From contig JADNRX010001214.1 in NCBI GenBank assembly GCA_015501595.1, positions 1-12,557 of the forward strand: a stretch of 12,557 nt of DNA, read 5' to 3'. Shown one piece after another: positions 1 through 10,563 of the stretch. How positions within the stretch are numbered: position 1 is the stretch's first letter; each line of letters starts with the position of its first letter. The notes under the pieces are model-generated. The model worked only from the letters and a program-made list of their open reading frames with translations. It did no database searches and was not told the origin of the DNA. The DNA comes from Hymenopellis radicata (taxonomy: Eukaryota; Basidiomycota; Agaricomycetes; Agaricales; Physalacriaceae). The position numbers and the translations under genes were made by a program.

Positions 1-719
1 AAGATGTGGATGATGGGGATCTGATCGATGACAAGAACTACCATGGCGGGAGCAAGAAGCAGAAGGGTGGATTGACTGTTCTGTCTCACGTGAGGGCGTT
101 TGTGATGTGCGGGATGCACATACGTCGCGGGATTCTGGAGAAGCATTTGTGGAATTCTTGGAACAGCTTGGTGCAAAGGTTCGTTGCTCACTCATTCTTT
201 TATTGCATTGATGTTGAGCCATCACCAGGTTTTCAAGAAGTTCACCAAGACTTGCACGCACATCGTTTTCAAGAATGGCTCCTTTAACACTATCCAAGTG
301 GAAGTGAGTCGACGGTGGTCTACTAGGGTTTCTCCACGAATGCTTACATTTGCATAGAGCCGCTGACCGAAGCCGCTTGTGGTGCGCCTCTCTTGGGTTA
401 CGGAATGTGTCAATAAGAAGGCACACATCGCTGAGGACGAACACCTCCTCGACATATCTGACTTATTCCCTAGTGGCGTCGATCCCAAGGTACTTTGGCC
501 TAATTTTGTTTCTTACTCTTCATTGACGTCCATTAAGATCAGGGTGCGATCTTCGCGTTTGGGCCATCCTAGCTCTGACGGAGCTGACGAGTCGTTCGAG
601 ATTTGTAAGTCCATCTGCATCATCACATCGACCAACCTAACGCCCGTACAGCCTTTGATTCGTCGTCGCAGCCCCTCGAGATGGCTCGTCGTCGTGAGAG
701 CCGAGAGGGCCACAGATAG
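1..719 (+). CDS. BRCT-domain protein, 3' part of gene (5' end outside window)
   Basis: BRCT domains bind phosphopeptides in DNA-damage and cell-cycle proteins; the partner here is unknown. I read exons 1-178, 229-303, 358-489, 538-603 (plus ATTT, ending 607) and 655-719, with introns 179-228, 304-357, 490-537 and about 608-654. Visible BRCT features are a segment ending in EFLEQLGAKV, then KKFTKTCTHIVFKNG, then the tryptophan helix LSWVTECVNKKAHI. That spacing matches a single BRCT repeat of fungal microcephalin-like proteins. The tail ends in an Arg-rich ARRRESREGHR before TAG at 717-719. Two oddities: the frame shifts at about 101-105 (one base appears to be missing before DVRDAHTSRDSGEAF), and after the 304-357 intron an in-frame TGA lies at 364-366 just before PKPLVV. 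The second may be a wrong splice choice. The gene converges on the halogenase. Family assignment is fairly secure; the exact model is not. Confidence 0.72.
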
Positions 720-1474
720 TCCGGGTCATACTATTTTTATGTTACTTTCCTTTAGCTTGCCGATTTCTGCTGTTAAGATTTGTTGTTTCTTTATTATCGT
801 CCACGACATACGTTACTTTTTCCTGTATGATTAGTTGCCAATGTGAAATATCACAATGTTTTCACAGACCTCGGATTCTCGGGTTAGTAGGGCTCTCTCG
901 GTCGGGTTCCGACACTAACTCTGGGGCACCACCCGACGTACTCTTCTACGTATATAAAGGTTTTATAAATCCTCCTATCATATTGTGGGCGCGGTACGGA
1001 CGTCTGGCATCGGAGCTGACACTCCACTCGCCATTTTCAGTTAATTCGTTTCCGAAATTATGCGTCATCACCACATCATGTCCACCAAGGCATTGTACAC
1101 CAAATCTAAAAAAGTGAAAGAGAACAACATGATGATTGTAAGGATCGTGACTATCATAAGTAACTGTACATGAATTGTGCTCGCCAGGTGGTGAGTAAAT
1201 ACACGAAAGGAACATTGACAACTCGAGATACAAAAATAGAAAGCGACGAGATGGAAAACAACTTGAAGGAGATCAAGTAGAATACAGTGAAAGAGATAAT
1301 GCGATGTAAACAAGGAAAACAATGCGACGTAAATAGGGAGAACAGTGCGATGCAAAACAACGAGAACAATCAAGACAAACTGCTGCGAATATATATACAT
1401 ACAGGAATCCCATGAACCTATAGTTTGTCCGGGGTGGCGATTTAAGAATGACAAGGAAAGGGAAATGAACCACT
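720..1474. other. Convergent intergenic region, 3' ends of BRCT gene and halogenase
   Basis: About 755 bp between two genes transcribed towards each other. The open frames on the minus strand here (1068-1527) are leucine/phenylalanine/serine-rich low-complexity readings of A-rich plus-strand DNA and show no domain. Apart from the minisatellite at 1298-1367 and a TATATAAA string near 951-958, I see nothing functional. Confidence 0.6.
1298..1367. repeat. Minisatellite, three degenerate 23-24 bp units
   Basis: Three head-to-tail units occupy 1298-1320, 1321-1343 and 1344-1367. Each starts with A(A/G)TGCGA(T/C)G, continues with an A-rich stretch and ends in GAAAAC or GAGAAC. The last unit is one base longer. 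A weaker related stretch lies just upstream. It sits in the convergent intergenic region and does not touch a coding exon. Confidence 0.7.
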
Positions 1475-3673
<2,199 letters not shown>

Positions 3674-4478
3674 AGGTAGTAAGTATTGAGGGGTAGAAGG
3701 GGCGATGATGGACTCCCTAATCTTGAGCGACGTTTTATGTCAAATGCTAACAGCCGGAGCGCTGGAGCTCTTACATACAGAGGATGGAGTCGGAGAAGAA
3801 AAGCAAGGCTTGTTTGGGCTTCTTGATTTCCTAAAATGGTCGCCATGTCTCACTTGGGCACTGTGGCGAGCATACGATCCGGTTTGGCGATATCTCCGTT
3901 GGGATAATTTCAGTAAAAGCCCGTCTCGATTGAGGCCCCCGTCGGTTCTGGACTGAGCAAACTGCAGAGAATAATATTCGCGCCGTTTCATTCCCTGCGC
4001 GGAATTGCGCGCTGCTTCCCTCAGAAATAAGAAAGAACTCTTCCCTCGATATCGGTCCAGCTCTTTTCCAAGGAAGATCCATGGAACAAGACCCGATCTT
4101 GCAAGGAGCAGGTTCCGAGGATACTTTCCGGCACAGACTGGCGGAGAAAGCCTCTATTAGAAAGAGCTTTTTCAGACTCGGTTGCACACTGATCATACGG
4201 TCGGTGCAAAGGCAAAACGCGTTTCCGTTGAATGGACTTAGAGAGTTCACGGTCAGCATGGCCAGCTTTCGGAGCAAAGTTCGGACCGCGTACATTTCCA
4301 GCACACTTCTGCCATAGCTTCGTGTAAGACGGTCATCCGTTTCGCTCGAAGATCATCTATCCGGCCGCCAGGCAGTGGAAGGGGAAACAGAAGAAAAAAG
4401 TGTGACACGATACTCGTGACCGTGACCGATCGCGCCACTTGGCCTCCGACTTCCATCACCCCCGGTAACATTAAACGC
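3674..4478. promoter_or_regulatory. Divergent intergenic region (shared upstream region)
   Basis: About 800 bp separates the halogenase start (minus strand) from the start chosen for the plus-strand gene at 4479, so it should hold both promoters. I could not identify a convincing TATA box, binding site or repeat. Open frames crossing it on both strands (for example 3831-4304 minus, 4081-4317 plus) show no recognisable domain and are treated as chance. An unrecognised 5' exon of the 4479 gene could lie near its right end. Confidence 0.4.
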
Positions 4479-5457
4479 ATGGGGCTCAATGCGCTAGAGG
4501 ACCTTGTTTCAAATTATGACTACGCGCCGAGGGACCTCGAAAAATCGCATAAAGCCCTCATAGACGTCTCCTGTCCGTTCTTTTCTGGTGCCTTGAAGGG
4601 AAGGAGTTCCGTGCTGATCGAACTAACAGCTTTTATCGAACAAGAAGTCATAGGGAAGACACCGGAGGAAACTCTACCCTCTCTGAATATCCTCATATTT
4701 GCTATTAGGGCAGCCATTTCACCGTCTCTGATCCTCAATGGAGACGCCGTTTCTCATCTTCTGGATCTTCTTGCCAGCGTTGAGGAATATCGTCTCGCGC
4801 TAACACATACCGCTGATGAAGCGATCGGTTTTGACACGTTCTATACAAAGCGTGGAGATTCCGGTGATCCAGCACTGCCCCAAGAAGAACGAACGCGTCT
4901 TGAGAAGCAAATCAAGGATTCTTCAGTCCAGCGCGAGGTCTATGTTACGATCGTTGGGAGCTTGTGCCGAGCGGTAAGATGCAGCGCCTCAACCTCTTCC
5001 GGATTCTCTAACAACCTCCAGCATATCTCGCACTTGTTGACATCTGACCCATTCGATGCGATTGAATTTGTTGCCTATATGAATCAGTACTTTCCTTGGC
5101 TATCATCCGTCAAGAGACTTCTGCACCGCTGCCCCTTCAGCAAAGTGCTCTCTCTGATACCGAGATACAAAGCATCAAAGAAACAGCAAATGACTGCCGG
5201 GATGATTACCGTAAAGTCCTTAACTGGGCCAAGAAGACGAAACAAAAAGAGTAATGTCTTTCCTCGGTCCTCTTCCATTTCTTGCCTGACCGATTTTTAG
5301 TCAGTCGCTACAAGACGCCTTCTGTGGTGTTCGCGAGACCGATCTCATCGAGACCACGGACTTCTACGCGGACCTCAGCGGCCTGATTCTCGACTACCTC
5401 AAGACCATTTCCAAACTGAATAAAGATATTCACGACATCTTTCCTGCATCCACGTAA
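4479..5457 (+). CDS. Hypothetical protein, four exons, about 269 aa
   Basis: I do not recognise this protein. Model: exons 4479-4973, 5022-5069, 5141-5250 and 5301-5457; introns 4974-5021 (GTAAGA, branch CTAAC, CAG), 5070-5140 (GTTGCC to TTCAG, 71 nt) and 5251-5300 (GTAATG, branch CTGAC, TAG). The exon sum is 810 nt and the frame closes at TAA. The protein is mostly helical-looking, with acidic/leucine segments such as LTAFIEQEVIGKTPEE and LSDTEIQSIKETANDC and a C-terminus DYLKTISKLNKDIHDIF; no signal peptide, membrane segment or catalytic motif is evident. ATG 4479 was chosen because the open frame upstream (to about 4416) has no in-frame ATG; an extra 5' exon is possible. The 71-nt intron has a weak donor. 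The alternative is that 5070-5140 is coding with one base missing. It ends 70 bp from the convergent PDAT stop. Confidence 0.6.
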
Positions 5458-5527
5458 ATAAGTACAGTTTAGGGTAAGTATGCTACATCAGTAAAATATT
5501 GTGCAAGAGCCAGCATTAACACAACGT
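5458..5527. other. 70-bp gap between convergent stop codons
   Basis: The unknown gene stops at 5455-5457 (plus) and PDAT stops at 5528-5530 (minus). Both 3' untranslated regions must either fit in these 70 bp or overlap the neighbouring gene. The gap is A/T-rich with TAAATA and TAAAATATT strings that could serve as 3'-end signals. Confidence 0.6.
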
Positions 5528-8428
5528 TCACAGATCCCACCGAATCTTCGACGCGTACTCGCGTATGTTGGAGACATAGTTCTCCTCAACCTCGTGGCCT
5601 ACACCCGTAGCAACCTTTAGGATGATCTCGTTCAGACCTGTCGAACCGAGGATGTCGACGTGGTCGCTGGTATTCGCTCCGCCGCGTGGTATAGAAGGCA
5701 CAGGAAGATGGGGAAGCTAGGTTTGGAGTTAGCCTAAGCTAGCAGCGATTTACGCTCAGGGCTCACCTCGACCGTCGTAATGTTGATTCCAGCAGGATTC
5801 CATCTTGGTCTCTTCCAACCTTCGACGCACATGGCACCCAGACTTAACAGACTCACCGTTCCGTCTCCTTCCCCCATTTTCACGCCGTTCCGAATCTAGA
5901 GGCCACGTTGAAATGCTACTTAGCTTGTACTTTTAGAGTTACATACCTTCGGTGTCACAGTGTCGTTGGTGTATTCGGCATCAATCCAGCTCTTTCTAAT
6001 TAAAGGAAACTCTAGAGGCGTTCCAGGGGTGACGCATTCGGTATCTTCTGAGTCTGCACACGTCGGATTTAGACCATCGGCGGGGCTTTCCTCATGTTCA
6101 AATTCTCCTCTTGCATACCTAACGTGTCATTCGGACATGGCTCTCGACAAGAGTATGAGAAAACGAACCAGTATGAGCGCTACATGAATCTCAGTATGAT
6201 AAATAAGCTTGGCAAGAGAAAATACACACCTCGGTCTCTTTACCATGCCCGTAAACGCAATACATCTTCATAGAAGGCGCATTCGGTAATCTAAAGCTTG
6301 TCAGAGAATTCATGAGTCTCGTGGAAGCCACATTACACACCGAACTTCAAGGGGATTTGTCCACTTTGTGGGATCAGCATCATTTCTCTTCAATGCCTCT
6401 TCGTCGCGTTCGATACCGAAAGAGTAGTTCGTTGCCATCATTTTCTTTCAGATCATTCAGTCACTGTTTGAGGCTATCTTTACTGAAAGCGTACCTGGAA
6501 TGTTGACGGCGTATGCTGCAAAATCCATGTCCCGGCTTGTGCCGAGGTCATGTTGCTGAGATCCTCACCCAGGCTTGCGGCTTCAAGTGCTTGTTTGTCT
6601 CTAAACGCAATAAGTTCTCCGTGAGTATGGGTGGAGTCCGGTTGGTCATCTGCAGCAAAAGTTTCGTTCCCCATATATCGTCTCCTCCCTAAAATTTACA
6701 TTCAGTCGCTGCTGTAGTATGCTTCACGATATGGTGCGCAGGAGTTTACCTTGATCCACATGCTCGCACTTCCGCCCAGCTCATGAATAATTTACGTCGC
6801 TCGCGCCGAGAGAAGAAGCGCTCCAAGACTGTAACAACGTTAATACCCCAAGCAGATGATCCGCGCAAACGTCTAACCATATGCGCCTGCTGGGTTCATC
6901 TGAACTGTATCTTTCATTTCTCCAGATAAGAAGGCGCCATAGCCTTGGCCTTTCCACATATTTAAGATATGTACCGCGGAGAACACGAGTCGATGAATAC
7001 GCACCACGCCCTGTGGGAAGCGTAGTATCAGTAGTTACCTCGAATTGACAACACGCACGAGATGGGTGCCGCAACAGAGATGTAAGCTTCTATGTGATCC
7101 TAAATTCAGGAATCAGAATTTAGACGCGTCTAGGGACTCAAGATGATTTACTTCAACCCATGTGGGCCCGCCACCGCCGTGTTCAGGAGATTCAACCCAT
7201 TTGAAACTAGCAGGCGTAAGTAAGGCGGCCGCTAACATTGACGATACTCACAAGTACTGGCCAACATAAGACAAGACAGCGTTAGTTATCTGAAACTTAC
7301 CAATATGACTGTGGATCCCATTGAATGAGCCGCAATGACAGTCTTCTTCTTCTGGCGACGCCTGCATCATATTAGAACATAGTCCACGAAGTCAAACGAA
7401 GCGTACTTGAGACCTTCGATGGTACTCTTTAATCGAGAGAAGTATCCATCGCGTTCTTCTAGGTTGTAATAAGATAATCGCCAATCGTAAGGCGCCAGAT
7501 GCAAGTTGTTAGTATCGTAGTTGACGACAGCAAGATTCTCCACAATTTTGGACCTGCGGTAAATTAGCGCATGTAAAGCGTGTAAGCAAGTAGGATTCAC
7601 CATATCCAATATCCTTGAATGAAACTACTCGCCGCATCTATTCCCTCGGCCGCTCTGACCTTCCCATCTGGCGGTCCAGACCAGTAACTGGATCCAACAT
7701 CATGGCAGATATCCATTTCTCTTTGTTGAAAGTGACTTGGACAGCATATTGAAGCCACCCCATAGTTTCTCCCGAAAGAAGGGTCGATAGTCGGGACTCG
7801 TTGACCATGATTCTAAACCCTGGTTCAAACGTGAGGTGAAGGAAGAGCGAGGAGCGTGAAGAGCGCACGTACTGTCGATATCACACCTGAATAAGAACGA
7901 CGGGATGCTGAGCAGTGAGACCCCGTGCTGCTATCTGGTCGCCCACTAGGAATTCCCGCCCGTCTCTATTGAATTTCCACAACTCCGGAATGTTGCTCCG
8001 TAGTCTCGTGAATTCTTGCTCTACACGGGAAAAGTCAAGTCGGTAGTGCAGGAAGCGCAATGTCGTATTGATCCATGAACAACAAAAGCTGGGCGTGCAT
8101 GTCTTCTATGTCGCTCCGTTCTATCACGCTGAATCCGAGCAAGACACCAACTGGCTAGGTTCAGACCGGGCATCAGGCCATAAGCGGTTCGCTTACACAG
8201 TATTCCAAGAGAGAAAAGGAATCTTCTCGTCGCGAATATTGAGCGTTTCTAACAGGCCCGTTATGTGGTGCAGAACGCGCAGACTGACGCGACTCACCTC
8301 CTTCAAGTCTTTCACTTCATCTTTGAGATGATCATTCTGTTTCTTGAGATGACTTCAGATACTGGCGGCGAGAGCGATGTATCTGAGCCAGAGTCGTCGT
8401 TTGCTTTCGTGCGTTTTCTCAGCGGCAT
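5528..8428 (-). CDS. LRO1: Phospholipid:diacylglycerol acyltransferase (PDAT, Lro1 family), 19 exons, frame-broken
   Basis: Transfers a phospholipid acyl chain to diacylglycerol, giving triacylglycerol and lysophospholipid; an ER membrane enzyme of the LCAT fold. Exons, minus strand: 8298-8428, 8197-8248, 7873-8150, 7601-7819, 7407-7553, 7301-7361, 7252-7256, 7152-7206, 7055-7099, 7005-7010, 6878-6949, 6750-6828, 6495-6688, 6341-6444, 6230-6290, 6169-6179, 5947-6118, 5767-5895, 5528-5716. Joined length is about 672 aa, normal for fungal PDAT. Order: basic N-terminus MPLRKRTK, one membrane span (RRFLFSLGILFGVLLGF, ~52-68), GVIST/GLESWS, FFREKLWGGF, LDPVTGLD, GYWIWSKIVENLA, APYDWRLSYYNLEERDGYF, nucleophile AHSMGS (Ser ~291), LSGEMKDT, FFSRRER, YCVYGHGKETERSYW, GEGDGTV (Asp ~578), SDHVDILGST (His ~629). 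Eight frame breaks: near 8352-8356, 8036-8040, 7886-7892, 7728-7732, 7671-7676, 6933-6937, 6770-6776 and 6669-6672. Could be a fresh pseudogene or assembly error. The 7005-7010 exon is the least certain. Confidence 0.93.
7005..7010 (-). other. Possible 6-nt microexon (GGCGTG) of the PDAT gene
   Basis: Between exons ending API-S-C and starting AKAM lies a 44-nt candidate intron (7011-7054, acceptor CACAG), six bases encoding Gly-Val, and a 55-nt candidate intron (6950-7004, acceptor AAAG). The family has a Gly plus a small residue at this position. The donor GTGTTG and the AAAG acceptor are weak, although AAAG is also used at 6445. Less certain than the 5-nt exon. Confidence 0.45.
7252..7256 (-). 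other. 5-nt microexon (TACTT) of the PDAT gene
   Basis: The preceding exon ends VIL at GTAAGT (intron 7257-7300, branch CTAAC, acceptor CCAG). Then TACTT is followed at once by another donor GTGAGT (intron 7207-7251, acceptor CTAG). Joining gives STVIL-YF-FKWVE, which matches the conserved PDAT helix after the nucleophile serine. Without these five bases the frame and the motif are both lost. Confidence 0.7.
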
Positions 8429-8541
8429 GATAGTCGTGTCATGAGCGGGTGAATGAGCCGAGAGCGACGAAACGGATCGACTTCGATCGAGCTGCGTTAA
8501 TTTAGTTGTGTCATTATGCGTCATTCATCAACGAAACGTAT
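8429..8541. promoter_or_regulatory. 113-bp spacer shared by PDAT and tRNA-Ser
   Basis: This is all the DNA between the PDAT start codon (minus strand) and the first base of the tRNA gene (plus strand), so the PDAT promoter must lie here and probably runs into or past the tRNA gene. No clear TATA box is seen. An upstream open frame in phase with the PDAT ATG reaches 8524, but MPLRKRTK at 8428 looks like the usual PDAT N-terminus. Confidence 0.5.
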
Positions 8542-8623
8542 GGCACTTTGCCGGAGTGGTTAACGGGATGGCCTGCTAAGCCATTGCACTTTGTGCGCCA
8601 GAGTTCGAATCTCTGAGGTGTCG
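8542..8623 (+). tRNA. tRNA-Ser(GCT): tRNA-Ser, anticodon GCT (AGC/AGT codons)
   Basis: An 82-nt class II tRNA without intron. The acceptor stem pairs GGCACTT (8542-8548) with AGGTGTC (8616-8622, two G-U pairs), discriminator G8623. The D arm is CCG/CGG around GAGTGGTTAA. The anticodon stem is ATGGC/GCCAT (8568-8572 with 8580-8584), loop CTGCTAA with GCT at 8575-8577. The long variable arm that marks serine tRNAs is GCAC-TTT-GTGC. The T arm is CAGAG-TTCGAAT-CTCTG. Internal promoter boxes fit: A box TGCCGGAGTGG at 8549-8559 and B box AGTTCGAATCT at 8602-8612. Confidence 0.96.
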
Positions 8624-8630
8624 ACTTTTT
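8624..8630 (+). terminator. RNA polymerase III terminator of tRNA-Ser
   Basis: A run of five T residues (8626-8630) directly follows the tRNA 3' end, as expected for polymerase III termination. Confidence 0.8.
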
Positions 8631-9505
8631 GTGCCATCATTTTGGTATCCTTGTCTAATAATCAAGCTCGCACTTACCTAGATTTCACTCACTTTCACCA
8701 ATTTCTCCCCACTTTTCGCGAAGTGGCATCCTTACTTTCCGGAGTGCAGTCTCACAGACTCTCACTGGCTTTGGCGAAGCATTGATTGCCGGACAGGACC
8801 GGAGATCGGTTCTTCATTGGAATGCTCGCCGGCGCGCTTGAAATATCTTGTTCGTACTTAATCGAGATTAATCTTTTGATTACTCAAGGCCAATATGAAG
8901 GTACGCCATTCGCTTCCATGCTCACAGCATCCTCACCACATACTCATTACGATCCTTCGGATCAAATGCTGTACTTATGTTCGTTACCACCGGTCGCAAA
9001 TGAACCAGTGAGACTCTTCTGCCTTCGGGACGTTATCCTCGCTTACAGCGAGACTTTGACGTGTCAGCTCTCAGCGCCACATCTTCCTTAGGTCGATCGT
9101 TGATTCATACTGGCGGCAGCTTAGGTATGCAGCCGAGGATGTCTCGCATCCCTCAGCTTACTGTGCCCGCCAGTGCTTCTGATTTTTTCTCTTAGGCTCA
9201 GTCTTACTGTTCACGCAGTATTGTATTCTCGTCGTTTGCGAAATAATTTCCATCTAACGACTCATACGATTATGCCCGGACATGCCGAAGGCAGCAAAAG
9301 CGAAAGCCGGAGACTGTTCTATCCCTGCATCCTGACTCAGAACTCACGGGGAGCATATTGCGAAGCTGTACGGAAACCCTCGAGAGATCGTCGTCGATAC
9401 CGTGAGGACGGCGTCCAAAGTTGACGTTCAAACCACGGTCGTGCCTACATCGGCGGTTTTCCGAAGCCGGACTGTACGACTCAGCGGACGTAACGAGCTC
9501 AAGCC
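8631..9505. other. Region between tRNA-Ser and retroelement ORFs, no gene supported
   Basis: About 875 bp. The open frames here (8591-8785, 8786-9091, 9173-9424) have no recognisable domain and the composition changes along the stretch. It probably contains the 5' non-coding part of the retroelement, but I could not fix its left boundary. From about 9282 a Lys/Ala-rich reading MPKAAKAKAGDCSIPAS ends in a stop, then a frame open to about 9632 continues (HGEHIAKLYGNPREIVVDTV). This may be a decayed N-terminal part of the element's first protein. Confidence 0.4.
9109..9174. repeat. Imperfect nested hairpin upstream of the retroelement
   Basis: Outer arms ACTGGCGG-CA (9109-9118) and TGCCCGCCAGT (9164-9174) pair with one bulged base. 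Inner arms GAGGATG (9135-9141) and CATCCCTC (9147-9154) also pair with one bulge around a TCTCG loop. CAGCTTA occurs once in each half. It could be a terminal or regulatory structure of the element, but that is inference. Confidence 0.5.
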
Positions 9506-9776
9506 GTGGTTCGGCAACTCGAGAGCGACGCTAACGCTCGAGCGAGCAAGCAACGAGGGAAAGTTGGGAAAGTCGCGAAAGATGACGACGACGTATCCGG
9601 AGAAGAGACGTCGACGAGGAAGAGGACGGTGATGACCACGAAGAGAGTGTCAACCGGAGTTAAACGCAAACGGGCAGAGACACCCAATTCCAATAGTTCG
9701 CTCTCAGAATAGAGAGTGGAGAGACGACAAACCCAGTCCAAACTCCTCGCAACACCACCCGCTCGCGAGTCCAACG

Positions 9777-10562
9777 ATGGCGATGTACCAGACGCAATCT
9801 TTCGGTGAGGCCGCCGCCGCCGTCTCCAAGAAGTCGTTCTCTCAGCTGAGCACAAGAAATCGCGCGCCGTCCGAAAATCACAGAGCGACGTCAAGTACAC
9901 CTGCCACTTGCGCACAGACTCGCCCCGTCTTCCCTGAAGCTCTCTGGAAGAAAATCCTCCTTGATCAAGTCGTCGACTTCGACGAGATCAACGCTTTCTT
10001 CTTCTCCACCAAACTCGACCTCGACCCCACTCCAGTCAGTACGGTCGAATCGGCACTTCACAAAGCCTTGGGACGAAGCGCGGAGAAGAAGACTGTTAGT
10101 TCGTCAGTCGTCTGGTTTAGATGCTTTGATAAGTATGTCAAGGCAGTCGAGACAATCTTCCCTTACCGGACGAACGAACTCCGAGCCTGGCGAGAGCACA
10201 TCGACGACCTCTTCACGTCCAAGGTCGAAGATTCCCATGCCCGAGTCATTGCGTACGACATCGCCGCTCGCAAAGTTATCGGGTCGAACCCAGCCATCCT
10301 CTTCAATCAGTACAACGCCCCCGAGATCACGAAACTCCAGCGAGCTTTCCTCGACAGAGACGGCGTTCGGTACAATGATATTGGAGGCACAGGTGGGAGC
10401 GCAAAATCTGCGAGAACAAAATTGGCAAAGAAGCGAGAGCGAGAGATCTGCAACAACTGGAACGAGGGGAAGTGCTTCCGTAGCGCTTGTTCCAGACGCC
10501 ATGTCTGCAGCTCCTGCGAAGGACCGCACGTCGTCACCTTGTGTAAACCGAAAAGCAGCTGA
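9777..10562 (+). CDS. Gag-like protein of DIRS-like retroelement, 261 aa, CCCH zinc finger
   Basis: The first protein of the element, likely the nucleic-acid-binding structural protein. The C-terminal part carries C225-x7-C233-x4-C238-x3-H242 (ICNNWNEGKCFRSACSRRH), a CCCH finger, followed by VCSSCEGPH; this arrangement is common in gag-like proteins of basidiomycete retroelements. The middle contains the helical core FPEALWKKILLDQVVDFDEINAF and WFRCFDKYVKAVETIFPYR. The frame is also open upstream of ATG 9777 (to at least 9660), and a basic N-terminal segment lies in a neighbouring frame at 9506-9712, so the true protein may be longer and broken near 9700-9712. It overlaps a +1 open frame that continues into the reverse transcriptase. 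No frameshift is visible inside the 786 nt. Confidence 0.72.
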   Translation: MAMYQTQSFGEAAAAVSKKSFSQLSTRNRAPSENHRATSSTPATCAQTRPVFPEALWKKILLDQVVDFDEINAFFFSTKLDLDPTPVSTVESALHKALGRSAEKKTVSSSVVWFRCFDKYVKAVETIFPYRTNELRAWREHIDDLFTSKVEDSHARVIAYDIAARKVIGSNPAILFNQYNAPEITKLQRAFLDRDGVRYNDIGGTGGSAKSARTKLAKKREREICNNWNEGKCFRSACSRRHVCSSCEGPHVVTLCKPKSS

Positions 10563-10563
10563 G

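Noticed and set aside
946..960. TATATAAA as a promoter TATA box
   Set aside because: No gene starts downstream on either strand within a plausible distance; the region lies between two convergent genes.
3831..4304. 157-codon open frame on the minus strand upstream of the halogenase
   Set aside because: Cys/Ser/Arg-mixed composition without any domain, no splice context, and it lies in the divergent promoter region; treated as chance.
7820..7890. Longer intron in PDAT starting at GTGTGA, which would remove the need for a frameshift
   Set aside because: It would delete GVIST, a conserved PDAT motif that is encoded exactly in the shifted frame and followed by a better donor (GTACGT at 7872).
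8786..9091. 101-codon open frame after the tRNA
   Set aside because: No domain and no supporting context.
9961..10562. N-terminal part of the 627-codon frame as a separate Ser/Thr-rich protein
   Set aside because: It is the +1 frame over the gag gene, which has a real zinc finger; the Ser/Arg richness is a frame shadow. Only the part after 10563 carries reverse transcriptase motifs.
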